Of a stretch of 64,000 bases of DNA, positions 43,801-52,310 are shown piece after piece. The notes below the pieces were generated by a model, which was not told the DNA's origin, did not search any database, and saw only the letters and a program-made list of their open reading frames with translations. Made by a program: the position numbers and the translations under genes. Source of the stretch: UBA4742 sp963773335. Lineage in GTDB: Bacteria > Actinomycetota > Acidimicrobiia > Acidimicrobiales > Acidimicrobilacustridaceae. The stretch lies in NCBI GenBank assembly GCA_963773335.1, contig CAVZAT010000007.1, forward strand, positions 372,001-436,000. Reading direction: 5' to 3'. How positions within the stretch are numbered: position 1 is the stretch's first letter; each line of letters opens with the position of its first letter.

Positions 43801-44353
43801 GGCCGTGCTCGGCACGGGCGTGGCCCGCGACCAGCTCACCTACGGTTCGTTGCGGGCGTTGGCCACGCTCGACCCGGCGGTGGTCGAGGTGCTGGGCTAC
43901 ACGCGCTACCGCATCGAGGGCCGGGTCGACGACGAGCAGATGCCGGCCTCGGCGGTGGTGATCGATCGGGGCGGCATCTCCCGTGAGCTGGTCAGCCGGA
44001 CCGACTCCCAACCCGAGCTCGTGGGCACCAAGCACCGGGTGGCCACCCAGCGGTTGGTCACCGTGGCCCGTGGGCGTCGCGATGGGCGCACCCTGGTCAT
44101 CGTTCCGGAGGTCAAGGACAAGCAGGCCACCGGCCTGACCCTGTTGCACCTGCAGTTCCGCGACCGCCTCGAGCCATCGACCATGCGGGCCGTGCTGTCG
44201 GGCTACCAGGGGAGGTTCTCGGCCCTCAAGGACGCGGTGACCGAGACCGAGCCCACCTTCCGCGAGGACTTGCTGGGCGCGGTGGCCGTCATCGACCTGC
44301 TGACCGAGCCGGTCAACGTGTTGGCCGACCGCTGGCGGTCCGGCCCGCGATGA
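40832..44353 (+). CDS. GlmS-like glutamine amidotransferase/SIS protein, greatly enlarged (frame broken twice)
   Basis: Reading three frames in series gives about 1,173 residues, nearly twice GlmS. It starts MCGIIAVVRR with the N-terminal nucleophile cysteine (C2 before Met removal). A helical insertion (about 25-170) precedes GRDSAGLHVLV; GHTRWASVGIISQANAHPLN and LNGDVDNF continue the glutaminase domain. SIS domain 1 holds SQSGTTTDTNRTVDL and STKAFYAQIAAGFV; SIS 2 WAVVGNGSNRIAANEVRIKA and DATEDKKHIDLSSEP. The usual terminal KSVTVE is absent; instead about 300 unassigned residues follow. Frame breaks: 41440-41442 (one extra base, creating a false TGA) and 41919-41924. Glucosamine-6-P synthase function is inferred from glmM next door; I give no symbol because of divergence. 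Confidence 0.8.
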
Positions 44354-44360
44354 CGGTCCG

Positions 44361-44780
44361 GTGATGGCAGACGACCCGGCGCTGGCGGGGGTGGCCAACC
44401 TGGTCGGGATCGGCGCCGACCTGGTCGACCTGGATCGCTTCCGGGTCGTGCTGGCCCGCACGCCGGCCGTCGCCACCCGGCTCTTCACCGACGGCGAGCA
44501 GGCCTACGCCCAGGCTCAGCACGACCCCACCGAGCGCTTCGGGGCCCGGTTCGCAGCCAAGGAGGCCACCATGAAGGCCCTCGGCGTGGGCCTCGGCGAG
44601 GTCCGTTTCCAGGATCTGGAGGTGCGCCGACTCGAGTCGGGTGAGCCCCAGCTGGCGCTGCACGGCGCCGCGGCCCGCCTGGCTGCCGAGCGGGGCATCA
44701 CCGCCTGGCGGATCACCCTCAGCCACACCGCGCACCTGGCCCAGGCCATCGTGGTGGCCCTGGGGTCGACGCCGGGATGA
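44361..44780 (+). CDS. acpS: Holo-[acyl-carrier-protein] synthase
   Basis: Transfers phosphopantetheine from CoA to acyl carrier protein. NLVGIGADLVDLDRFRVVLA has the metal aspartate, and ERFGARFAAKEATMKALGVG the catalytic Glu/Lys motif. 139 residues from GTG 44361, or 138 from ATG 44364; the site is 7 bases after the GlmS-like stop. In an operon with nnrD, alr and tsaE, a common actinobacterial grouping. Confidence 0.93.
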   Translation: MMADDPALAGVANLVGIGADLVDLDRFRVVLARTPAVATRLFTDGEQAYAQAQHDPTERFGARFAAKEATMKALGVGLGEVRFQDLEVRRLESGEPQLALHGAAARLAAERGITAWRITLSHTAHLAQAIVVALGSTPG

Positions 44781-44808
44781 GCTGCCATGAGCCCGAGATG
44801 AGGCCGGC

Positions 44809-46195
44809 ATGATCCCGGTCCTGACCCCCGAGGAGATGGGCGCGGTGGACCGCGCCGCGCCCGAACCCGTCGAGGTGCTCATCGGTCGGGCCGGAGCGGC
44901 GGTGGCCCGCGCCGCCGGTCGTCCTGCTGGGCGGCACCTACGGACGCCGGGTGGTGGTCGTGGCCGGCAGGGGCAACAACGGCAACGACGGCCGGGAGGC
45001 GGCGCGACGGCTCCGCTGCCGGGGGGTCAGGGTCGAGGTGGTCGATGCCGGCTCGGTGGACCGGCTTCCGGCCTGCGACCTGGTGGTGGACGGCGCCTAC
45101 GGCACCGGGTTCCGCGGCACCTACGCCTGGCCGACGGCCAAGCGGGCCGACGGGGGGCCCGGTCGCGTGCCTGTGCTGGCCATCGACATCCCCAGCGGCG
45201 TCGACGGCGCCACGGGATCGGCTGGCCCGGACGTGGGTCGGGCTGACGCGACCCTCACCATGGCCGCGCTCAAGCCGGGCCTGTTGTTCGAACCGGGGGC
45301 CGGGCTGGCCGGCGACGTGGTCGTGGCCGACATCGGGCTCGACGTGTCCGCCGCCCGGGTGCACCTGGTGGAGGACGCCGATGTGGCCGCCTGGTGGCCG
45401 AGCCGATCGGCCACCAGCCACAAGTGGCAGGCCGCGGTGTGGGTGGTGGCGGGTGCTCCGGGCATGGGCGGCGCGGCCGCGCTGGCCTGCGGCGGGGCTC
45501 AGCGCGCCGGTGCCGGCTATGTCCGCCTGTCGAGCCCGGGGAGCCTCGAGGGCGTCGACGCCCCGGTCGAGGTGGTGCAACACGAGCTGGCCCCAACCGA
45601 ATGGGCGTCGGCGGTGCTCGACGGCCTCGACCGGTTCGGTGCTCTGGTCATCGGCAACGGCTTGGGCACCGACGGTGCCACCCGCGACCAGATCCGGGCC
45701 GTGCTGGCCGCTCCCGACCAGGTGCGGGTGCCCACGGTGGTGGACGCCGACGGACTGACCGCCCTGGGGCCGGCGGCCGCCGGCCTGGTCGGGCCCCGAA
45801 CCATCCTCACCCCCCACGATGGCGAGTTCGCCCGGCTCGATGGGGCCCCGCCCGGTGCTGATCGGCTCGGTGCGGCGCGAGGGCTGGCCGAGCGGCTGGG
45901 CTGCGTGGTGCTGCTCAAGGGCGGCCCGACCGTGGTGGCCGGCCCCGGTGGCGATGCGATGGTGGTGGCCACCGGCGACGCCCGACTGGCCACGGCGGGT
46001 ACTGGCGACGTGCTGGCCGGCGTGATCGGCGCGCTGTGCGCCCGGGGTCTGGATCCCTGGCACGCGGCGGCCGCCGGAGCGTTCCTGCACGGCTCGGCTG
46101 CGGCTCTAGGCTGGCGTGACGGGTTCGTGGCCCGCGACCTGATCGAGCATCTGCCCCAGGCGATCGACCGGCTCGTCCGGCCTTCGGTGGTCTGA
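44809..46195 (+). CDS. nnrD: Bifunctional NAD(P)H-hydrate epimerase/dehydratase (frame broken by one base)
   Basis: Repairs hydrated NAD(P)H. ATG 44809 (MIPVLTPEEMGAVDRAAPEP). The epimerase part contains VVVVAGRGNNGNDGREAARR and a later Asp in DGAYGTGFRG; the ADP/ATP-dependent dehydratase part contains KWQAAVWVVAGAPGMGGAAA, LTPHDGEFARL and the catalytic-site ATAGTGDVLAGVIGALCARG. One surplus base at 44916-44917 (GCCGGTC) separates IGRAGAAVARAA from VVLLGGTYGRR. Repaired length about 461 residues, normal for the fused form. Confidence 0.92.
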
Positions 46196-46240
46196 GCGCC
46201 CGCGACACCGACCCGCCTGCCCTTGCGACCAGGAGGCCCC

Positions 46241-46768
46241 ATGGCTCTTCGCGACCTGCCCGTGCACGACGTCATGACCGTCGATGTCGTGGCCTTCGCG
46301 CCCGATCAGAACGTGACCGAGGCCATGAGCCAGCTGGTGACCCGGGGAGTGGACGCGGGACCCGTGATCGACGGTGGGACGGTGGTCGGGATGTTGTCCA
46401 CCGGCGACCTGATCGTGGAGGAGGCCCGCGTGCACTTCCCGAGCGTGGTGAACTTCTTCGGCGTCAACGTGACCATGCCCTTCGAGCACCAGAAGCTCGA
46501 TGACTCGGTGTCCAAGGCCTTGGGGGCCACGGTGGGGGAGGTCATGACCGCCGAGCCCCTGACCATCGGGGCCGATGCCAGCGTGGAGGACGCGGCCACC
46601 CTCATGCACGACAAGGAGGTCTCACGGCTGCCCGTGGTGGACAGCCGAGGTGCCCTGGTGGGGATCATCAGCCGCGGCGACATCGTCAAGGCCATCGTGC
46701 TCGGTACCGGCGAACCCGATACCGGCGAACCCGATACCGGGAAGGGTGATCCCGGGACCGACGCCTAG
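46241..46768 (+). CDS. CBS-domain pair protein
   Basis: 175 residues from ATG 46241, with AGGAGG upstream. Two CBS domains: VHDVMTVDVVAFAPDQNVTE (first) and VGEVMTAEPLTIGADASVED with SRLPVVDSRGALVGIISRGD (second). Such proteins sense adenine nucleotides; the target is unknown. The end is a 15-bp tandem repeat (units at 46705 and 46720) coding GEPDTGEPDTGK. Located between nnrD and alr. Confidence 0.85.
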   Translation: MALRDLPVHDVMTVDVVAFAPDQNVTEAMSQLVTRGVDAGPVIDGGTVVGMLSTGDLIVEEARVHFPSVVNFFGVNVTMPFEHQKLDDSVSKALGATVGEVMTAEPLTIGADASVEDAATLMHDKEVSRLPVVDSRGALVGIISRGDIVKAIVLGTGEPDTGEPDTGKGDPGTDA

Positions 46769-46775
46769 TCCACCC

Positions 46776-47966
46776 ATGCGCGCCACCCGAGCCGAGGTCG
46801 ATCTCGACGCGGTGGCCCACAACGTGCGCGCCCTGCGCGCCCTGGTGGCGCCGGCCGAGCTGTGCGCGGTGGTCAAGGCCGACGGCTACGGCCACGGCGC
46901 GGTGGCGGTGAGCGAGGCCGCCCTGGCTGCGGGTGCATCGTGGTTGGGGGTGGCCCTGGTGGAGGAGGGCGCGGTGTTGCGCCGCGACGGGGTCGACGCG
47001 CCCATCCTCCTGCTGTCCCAACCACGGGCCGCGGACATCGATGCTGCGGTCCGCCTGGATCTGCGCCTCACCGTGGACACTCCCGCCGGGGTGTCGGCCG
47101 TGGCTGCGGCCGCCGCCCGTCACGGCCGGGTGGCCCGGCTCCACCTCAAGGTCAACACCGGGATGAACCGCATGGGCGCGGCTCCCCACGAGGTGGTCGG
47201 GCTGGCCTCCGCCATCGCCGGCGACCCGCATCTGTCGCTCGAGGCGCTGTGGACCCACTGCGCGGTGGCCGACGAGCCCGCCAATCCGTTCACCGAGGTC
47301 CAGCTCGACCGGTTCGAGGAGGTGTGGGCCGACCTCGATCGGCGAGGGTTGGCCCCGCCGCTGCGCCACGCGGCCAACACCGCGGCGGGTGTGGATCGCC
47401 CGCGGAGTCGCTACGACCTGGTGCGGGCCGGCATCGGCATCTACGGCCTGTCGCCGTCGCCGGCCCTGGCCGGCCGGGTGGAGCTGGTGGCGTCGCTCAC
47501 GCTGCGGGCGGAGGTGGCCATGGTCAAGCGGGTATCGGCCGGCGAGAGCATCTCCTACGGCCAGGCCCACACCTTCGCCCGGGACGCCAATGTGGTCACG
47601 GTGCCCATCGGCTACGCCGACGGCGTGGCCCGGCGGCTGTCGTTCACCGGCGGTCAGGTCCTGATCGGCGGTCGTCGTCGCCCGATCGTGGGGGCCATCA
47701 CCATGGACCAGCTCATGGCCGACTGTGGCGACGATCCCGTGGCTGTGGGCGACGAGGTGGTGCTCATCGGCCCCCAGGGCGACGAGATGATCGACGCCCA
47801 GGAGTGGGCCGACCGCCTCGACACCATCGGCTACGAGATCGTGTGCGGCATCGGTCCCCGGGTTCCCCGCCACTACCGACGCGCCGCAGCCGGCGCCGAG
47901 GGATCGCCGGCGGTGGTGTCGGCTCCACGCGCCGAGCCCGATCCCGCGGCCGGAGCGTCCGGATGA
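46776..47966 (+). CDS. alr: Alanine racemase
   Basis: Makes D-alanine for peptidoglycan. RAEVDLDAVAHNVRALRALV then AVVKADGYGHGAVAVSEAAL carries the PLP lysine (residue ~34). The second catalytic tyrosine is in ISYGQAHTF; GYADGVARRLSFTGGQVLIG and MDQLMADCGD complete the C-terminal domain. 396 residues including a short unconserved Ala/Pro tail. ATG 46776, seven bases after the CBS gene. Confidence 0.96.
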   Translation: MRATRAEVDLDAVAHNVRALRALVAPAELCAVVKADGYGHGAVAVSEAALAAGASWLGVALVEEGAVLRRDGVDAPILLLSQPRAADIDAAVRLDLRLTVDTPAGVSAVAAAAARHGRVARLHLKVNTGMNRMGAAPHEVVGLASAIAGDPHLSLEALWTHCAVADEPANPFTEVQLDRFEEVWADLDRRGLAPPLRHAANTAAGVDRPRSRYDLVRAGIGIYGLSPSPALAGRVELVASLTLRAEVAMVKRVSAGESISYGQAHTFARDANVVTVPIGYADGVARRLSFTGGQVLIGGRRRPIVGAITMDQLMADCGDDPVAVGDEVVLIGPQGDEMIDAQEWADRLDTIGYEIVCGIGPRVPRHYRRAAAGAEGSPAVVSAPRAEPDPAAGASG

Positions 47967-47972
47967 GGGCAG

Positions 47973-47978
47973 TACCCT
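47973..47978 (+). promoter_or_regulatory. Leaderless-type -10 for the uracil-DNA glycosylase gene
   Basis: TACCCT ends 6 bases before the GTG at 47985, inside the 18-base gap after alr. It may give this gene and the tsa cluster an independent start. Confidence 0.5.
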
Positions 47979-47984
47979 CTCCGG

Positions 47985-48557
47985 GTGGGCATCCCGCTCG
48001 AAGAGCTCGCCGTCGAGGCCAGCACGTGCACCCGGTGCACGCTCGCCGCGGGGCGCACCCAGGTGGTGTTCGGCGTGGGCGACCCCGATGCCGACCTGCT
48101 GTTCGTGGGAGAGGGACCGGGTGCCGAGGAGGATCGCCAGGGCCTGCCGTTCGTGGGGCGGTCGGGCCAGCTGCTGGACCGGCTCATGCTCGAGGAGATG
48201 GGGTTGACCCGCGACCGGGCGTACATCGCCAACGTGGTCAAGTGCCGGCCGCCGGACAACCGTGATCCGCTCCCGCCCGAGATCGAGGCCTGCCGGCCCT
48301 ATCTGCAGCGCCAGATCGAGCTCATCGATCCCAAGGTGGTGGTGACCTTGGGCAAGTTCGCGGGGCAGCTCCTGTTGGAGTCCAAGGTGGGGATCACCAA
48401 GCTGCGCGGCCAGCAGTACCCCTTCGGACGGGCGGTGCTGATCCCGACCCTCCACCCGGCCTACGCCCTGCGGGGCGGCGCCGAACCGATGGCTCACATG
48501 CGGGCCGACTTCGTGCGGGCCAAGCTGGCGCTGGCGTCGGCCAGGGCGGCCTCGTGA
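47985..48557 (+). CDS. Uracil-DNA glycosylase, family 4/5-like with iron-sulfur cysteines
   Basis: 190 residues from GTG 47985. Four cysteines for a 4Fe-4S cluster: CTRC near residue 15, and CRPPDNRDPLPPEIEACRP at ~87-103. Active-site motifs VGEGPGAEEDRQGLPFVGRS G and the later TLHPAYALRGG are those of family 4 (UdgA-type). Removes uracil from DNA. Its stop overlaps the tsaE GTG. Confidence 0.92.
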   Translation: MGIPLEELAVEASTCTRCTLAAGRTQVVFGVGDPDADLLFVGEGPGAEEDRQGLPFVGRSGQLLDRLMLEEMGLTRDRAYIANVVKCRPPDNRDPLPPEIEACRPYLQRQIELIDPKVVVTLGKFAGQLLLESKVGITKLRGQQYPFGRAVLIPTLHPAYALRGGAEPMAHMRADFVRAKLALASARAAS

Positions 48558-49042
48558 CGCTCATGGCGCGGTCGCGATCGGCGACCGACACCCAGGCCAT
48601 GGCTGGAGCGTTGGCCGAGCTGGTGCGTCCGGGGGACGTGATCCTGCTCGCCGGTGAGCTGGGCGCAGGCAAGACCGCCTTCACGCAGGGTCTGGGCCGA
48701 GCGCTCGGGGTGGTCGAGCCCATCACCAGCCCGACCTTCACGCTGGCCAGCCACTACGTGGGTCGGCTCGAGCTCAACCACGTGGACGTCTACCGCCTCG
48801 AGCAGCTGGCGGAGGTGCTCGACGTGGGGCTGCCGGAGATGCTCGACGACGGCGGGGTCACGGTGGTCGAGTGGGGCGATGCCATCGTCAGCGCGCTGCC
48901 GGCCGACTACCTGGTCATCCGCATGACCTACGGCGACGGGCTCGACGACCGCAGTCTGGAGCTCGAGCTGATCGGGCCGCGCTGGTCGGCGCGCCGGCGC
49001 GCCCTCTCCCTGGCCCTGGCCGCCTGGCTGGTCCCGTGCTGA
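48554..49042 (+). CDS. tsaE: tRNA t6A ATPase TsaE
   Basis: ATPase partner in t6A37 synthesis with TsaB and TsaD. Walker A GELGAGKTAFTQGLG, then TSPTFTLASHYVGRLELNHV DVYRL and VEWGDAI. 162 residues from GTG 48554, overlapping the preceding TGA (GTGA). Followed by tsaB, rimI, tsaD. Confidence 0.95.
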   Translation: MTLMARSRSATDTQAMAGALAELVRPGDVILLAGELGAGKTAFTQGLGRALGVVEPITSPTFTLASHYVGRLELNHVDVYRLEQLAEVLDVGLPEMLDDGGVTVVEWGDAIVSALPADYLVIRMTYGDGLDDRSLELELIGPRWSARRRALSLALAAWLVPC

Positions 49043-49734
49043 TCCTGGGGATCGATACGGCCACGGTCCAGGTGAGTTGCGCGGTCGGCGGGCACGAGGG
49101 CGTGCTGGCCTCGACGCTTTCGGCCCGGGGCAAGCGCCATGCCGAGACGCTCACGCCTGCGGTCCAGTTCTCCTGCCAGCAGGCCCGCATCGCCTTGACC
49201 GAGATCAGCGTGGTGGCCGTCGATCTCGGGCCAGGTCTCTACACCGGGTTGCGGGTGGGAGTGGCCTCGGCCAAGGCCATGGCCCACGCGCTGCGCGTGC
49301 CCATGATCGGGGTGCCCAGCCTCGACCTGCTGGCCTTTCCGGTGCGGTTCACGTCCAAGCTGATCGTGGCCGCTCTCGACGCCCGGCGCGGCGAGCTCTT
49401 CTATGCCTTCTACCGGCAGGTGCCGGGCGGTGTGCAGCGGCTCGGGGAGCACCGGGTGGGCACGGCCGACGACCTGGCCAGCGAACTGCTGGCGTCGGGT
49501 GAGGAGTGCCTGCTGGTGGGCGACGGCGCCATCCGCTACCGAGAGGTGTTCGACGGTCTCAACAAGGTCGACATCGTGGGCGAGGAGCTGGCCTACCCGT
49601 CGGCCTCGTCGCTGGTCATGCTGGCTCACGCCCAGGCGCTGCGAGAGCAGTGGGTGAAGCCGTGGGAGCTCACACCGCTGTACCTGCGCAAGCCCGACGC
49701 CGAGATCAACTGGTCGACCCGGGAGGGCGGATGA
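49036..49734 (+). CDS. tsaB: tRNA t6A scaffold protein TsaB
   Basis: Non-catalytic partner of TsaD. MLILGIDTATVQVSCAVGG, AVDLGPGLYTGLRVGVASAK and LDARRGELFYAFY are typical. Start GTG 49036 overlaps tsaE by seven bases. 232 residues. Confidence 0.94.
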   Translation: MLILGIDTATVQVSCAVGGHEGVLASTLSARGKRHAETLTPAVQFSCQQARIALTEISVVAVDLGPGLYTGLRVGVASAKAMAHALRVPMIGVPSLDLLAFPVRFTSKLIVAALDARRGELFYAFYRQVPGGVQRLGEHRVGTADDLASELLASGEECLLVGDGAIRYREVFDGLNKVDIVGEELAYPSASSLVMLAHAQALREQWVKPWELTPLYLRKPDAEINWSTREGG

Positions 49735-50348
49735 CCGGTCCCCCCGGCGTTGTCGGGCCGGCTCCCGAGGTCCTGATCACGCCCATGCGGCGCCGGCACC
49801 TGCGGGGAGTGCTGCGCATCGAGAGCCAGACCCAGGTCCGGGGCTGGTCGCTCGGCCTGTTCCTGGGAGAGCTGGCCCGCCCGGAGGACCGGTGCTACCT
49901 GGTGGCCAAGGCGGGTACGCAGGTGGTCGGATTCGGCGGGATGCTCTTCATCGGCACCGACGGGCACGTGACCACGCTGTCGGTCGATCCGGCGTGGCGC
50001 CGGTTGGGCATCGCCACCCGGGTGCTGACGGCGCTGTGCCGCGAGGCCGTCGACGTGGGCATCACCGCCGTCACCCTCGAGGTCCGGGCCCACAACCTTG
50101 AGGCCCAGGCCCTCTACCGGGCCTTCGGGTTCGCGCCCGCCGGGGTGCGTCGCAACTACTACGCCGAGACGGGTGAAGATGCCATGGTCATGTGGGTCCA
50201 CGAGGTCGATCAGGCCGACTACGGCCGTCGTCTCGACGCGCTCGAGTCACGAGCCGCCTGCGCGGCCCGGGTCGAAGGTCTCGATGCCAACCTGACCGGT
50301 CCTCCGGTCGGCAAGCCTCCCGCCGGGCGCCTCGGGATGGCGCGGTGA
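49731..50348 (+). CDS. rimI: Ribosomal-protein-alanine acetyltransferase RimI-like
   Basis: GNAT acetyltransferase, 205 residues. TLSVDPAWRRLGIATRVLTA is the acetyl-CoA loop, LEVRAHNLEAQALYRAFGFA motif B. Start ATG 49731 overlaps tsaB (ATGA). Beyond about residue 150 it has a non-family tail; its last ~17 codons (TGPPVGKPPAGRLGMAR) are an inverted dispersed-repeat copy. Position between tsaB and tsaD is classic. Confidence 0.92.
   Translation: MTGPPGVVGPAPEVLITPMRRRHLRGVLRIESQTQVRGWSLGLFLGELARPEDRCYLVAKAGTQVVGFGGMLFIGTDGHVTTLSVDPAWRRLGIATRVLTALCREAVDVGITAVTLEVRAHNLEAQALYRAFGFAPAGVRRNYYAETGEDAMVMWVHEVDQADYGRRLDALESRAACAARVEGLDANLTGPPVGKPPAGRLGMAR
50294..50345 (-). repeat. Dispersed repeat, module 1, copy B (inverted)
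   Basis: Read on the minus strand it matches copy A closely: GGCGCCCGGCGGGAGGCTTG then CCGACC. It forms the last codons of rimI. Confidence 0.55.
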
Positions 50349-51352
50349 GCGGGACCCGGGTGCTGGGCATCGAGACCTCGTGTGACGAGACGGCCGCGGC
50401 GGTGGTGGTCGATGCCCGCCACGTGCTGTCGTCGGTGGTCAGCAGCCAGGTGGAGCTGCACGCCCGCTTCGGCGGGGTCGTCCCCGAGATCGCCAGCCGG
50501 GCCCATGTGGAATCCCTGACGCCGGTGGTGGCCCGCGCCCTGGTCGAGGCCGGGATCAGCGACGATCACGTCGACGCGGTGGGCGCCACCGTCGGCCCCG
50601 GGTTGGTGGGGGCCCTGCTGGTGGGGTTGAGCGCGGCCAAGGCGCTCGCCCTGGTGTGGGACGTGCCCTTCGTGGCGGTCAACCACCTCGAGGCTCACCT
50701 GTACGCCGCCCTGCTCGAAGAGCCGGACCTGGAGCTGCCCATCGTGGTGCTGCTGGTGTCTGGCGGCCACACGCTGCTCATCTTGATGGAGGGCCACGGC
50801 CGGTATCGCCTGCTCGGCTCGACCATCGACGATGCGGCCGGCGAGGCCTTCGACAAGGTGGCGCGCTATCTGGGACTGGGCTACCCGGGTGGTCCGGCCA
50901 TCGACCAGATCGCCGTGCAAGGCGACCCCGAGGCCATCGCCTTCCCTCGCGCCATCCTGGCCGAGGGCTACGACTTCTCCTTCAGCGGGCTCAAGACCGC
51001 GGTGGTCAACCACGTGCGCCGTCACCCCGACGTGGCCAGCCCCGACGTGGCCGCGTCGTTCCAGGAGGCGGTGGTCGACGTGCTGGTCACCAAGGCCCGG
51101 CGCGCCGCCGCGGCCCACGGGGCCAAGGGCTTGGCCCTGGCCGGCGGCGTGGCCGCCAACTCCGCGCTGCGCGCCCGGGTGCTCGACGCCTGCCTGGCTG
51201 ACGGCCTGCACCCGTTCCTGCCCAGCCACGCCATGTGCACCGACAACGCGGCCATGGTGGCGGCCGCCGCGTGGTGGCGCTTGCAGTCCGACGGACCATC
51301 GCCCCTCGACACGGGGGCCACTCCCGGGCTGCGCCTGCCCGTCCTCGACTGA
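50345..51352 (+). CDS. tsaD: tRNA N6-threonylcarbamoyltransferase TsaD
   Basis: Catalytic subunit for t6A37. VLGIETSCDETAAAVVV, the metal histidines in NHLEAHLYAALLEE, LLVSGGHTLLILM and SFSGLKTAVVNHVRRH are all present. 335 residues from GTG 50345, overlapping the rimI TGA (GTGA). Confidence 0.97.
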   Translation: MSGTRVLGIETSCDETAAAVVVDARHVLSSVVSSQVELHARFGGVVPEIASRAHVESLTPVVARALVEAGISDDHVDAVGATVGPGLVGALLVGLSAAKALALVWDVPFVAVNHLEAHLYAALLEEPDLELPIVVLLVSGGHTLLILMEGHGRYRLLGSTIDDAAGEAFDKVARYLGLGYPGGPAIDQIAVQGDPEAIAFPRAILAEGYDFSFSGLKTAVVNHVRRHPDVASPDVAASFQEAVVDVLVTKARRAAAAHGAKGLALAGGVAANSALRARVLDACLADGLHPFLPSHAMCTDNAAMVAAAAWWRLQSDGPSPLDTGATPGLRLPVLD

Positions 51353-51469
51353 GGCGGCCGGCGAGGCGGGAGGCCCGCGGGTGGGGTCCCCGCCTGCTGG
51401 ACGCGGTGGCGGTGGCCGGAGCCGGCGCTGGCGGTAGCCGGTAAGGCGGTTGCTATCGGGTCTGGGGGC

Positions 51470-51897
51470 TCAGCATCGCCGCATTGCGTCAGCGATCAGG
51501 TCGAGCAGTCTTTGGCGCCCCTGCTCGTTGGGTGCGGTTGATCGGCTGTACCGAAGTAGGTCGGCCGGTAGGCCGCCTGCCAGTCGGCAAGGTGGGCGAA
51601 GTGGCTCCGCTCGTAGGCGTCGACCACCCGGACCGCGGCCGGGTCCCAGGATGGGTTGTGGTCGTCGGGTACGACGAAGATCGTGGACGTCGAGGCCGGG
51701 AACTCGTCGGCAAGGCGTTGCAGCCGGCCTGTCACCTCGCGTGACAGGTAGTCCGGCGTGACCGTGCCACAGACTGAGCGGATGGGTGCGCTCGCGCACA
51801 GTGCGTCGTTGGTGCCCAACTCGATCACCTCGAAGTCAGGCGTTGCTCGTGGGGCGGTGGCCACTCGGGCAGCTTCGGCATAGGTCGTGGTCACCAC
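51470..51897 (-). pseudogene. Truncated SGNH/GDSL hydrolase remnant
   Basis: Minus-strand frame from 51897 has PDFEVIELGTNDALCASAPI, the GxND block of SGNH hydrolases, and ends TYFGTADQPHP; the next frame gives NEQGRQRLLDLIADAMRRC, so HPNEQG, the catalytic-His region, needs a base inserted near 51530. The N-terminal GDS serine block, expected upstream, is absent where the groES promoter begins. So the gene lacks its 5' end and is also frame-shifted. Confidence 0.55.
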
Positions 51898-51920
51898 TTG
51901 ACATGTATCGGTGGTTCGGG

Positions 51921-51950
51921 TTGCCGTACCTGGGGCGAGAGGCGTATCGT
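51921..51950 (+). promoter_or_regulatory. groES-groEL promoter
   Basis: TTGCCG at 51921-51926, an 18-base spacer, TATCGT at 51945-51950. The CIRCE element follows at once, so a bound repressor would cover the transcription start. Confidence 0.6.
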
Positions 51951-51976
51951 TAGCACTCGCACCGTGAGAGTGCTAA
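51950..51976 (+). promoter_or_regulatory. CIRCE element (HrcA operator)
   Basis: A perfect TTAGCACTC - 9 bases - GAGTGCTAA inverted repeat, the textbook CIRCE site. It predicts that HrcA represses groES-groEL, with release on heat shock. hrcA itself is not in the window. Confidence 0.97.
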
Positions 51977-52011
51977 CGACCGCAGAAGACCCGTAGACGG
52001 AGAGTTCACAC

Positions 52012-52302
52012 ATGGCCATTCAGCCCCTCGACGATCGGATCGTCGTCAAGCCCGGCGAGTCCGAGGAGACCACCGCCAGCGGCCTGGTCATCCCCGACAC
52101 CGCCAAGGAGAAGCCCCAGCAGGGCGAGGTCCTGGCCGTCGGCCCGGGTCGGCGCTCCGAGCAGACCGGCGAGATCATTCCCCTCGACGTCAAGGTGGGC
52201 GACACCGTCGTCTACAGCAAGTACGGCGGCACCGAGATCACCGTGGACGGCGACGACGTGCTGATCCTCACCGCCCGCGACGTCCTCGCCATCGTCAAGT
52301 AG
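52012..52302 (+). CDS. groES: Co-chaperonin GroES
   Basis: GroES lid of the GroEL chamber, 96 residues. IQPLDDRIVVKPGESEETTA SGLVIPDTAKEKPQQGEVLA and KVGDTVVYSKYGGTEI are conserved. ATG 52012 has GGAGAG upstream. Controlled by the CIRCE site; groEL follows after 8 bases. Confidence 0.98.
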   Translation: MAIQPLDDRIVVKPGESEETTASGLVIPDTAKEKPQQGEVLAVGPGRRSEQTGEIIPLDVKVGDTVVYSKYGGTEITVDGDDVLILTARDVLAIVK

Positions 52303-52310
52303 GAGACCTC

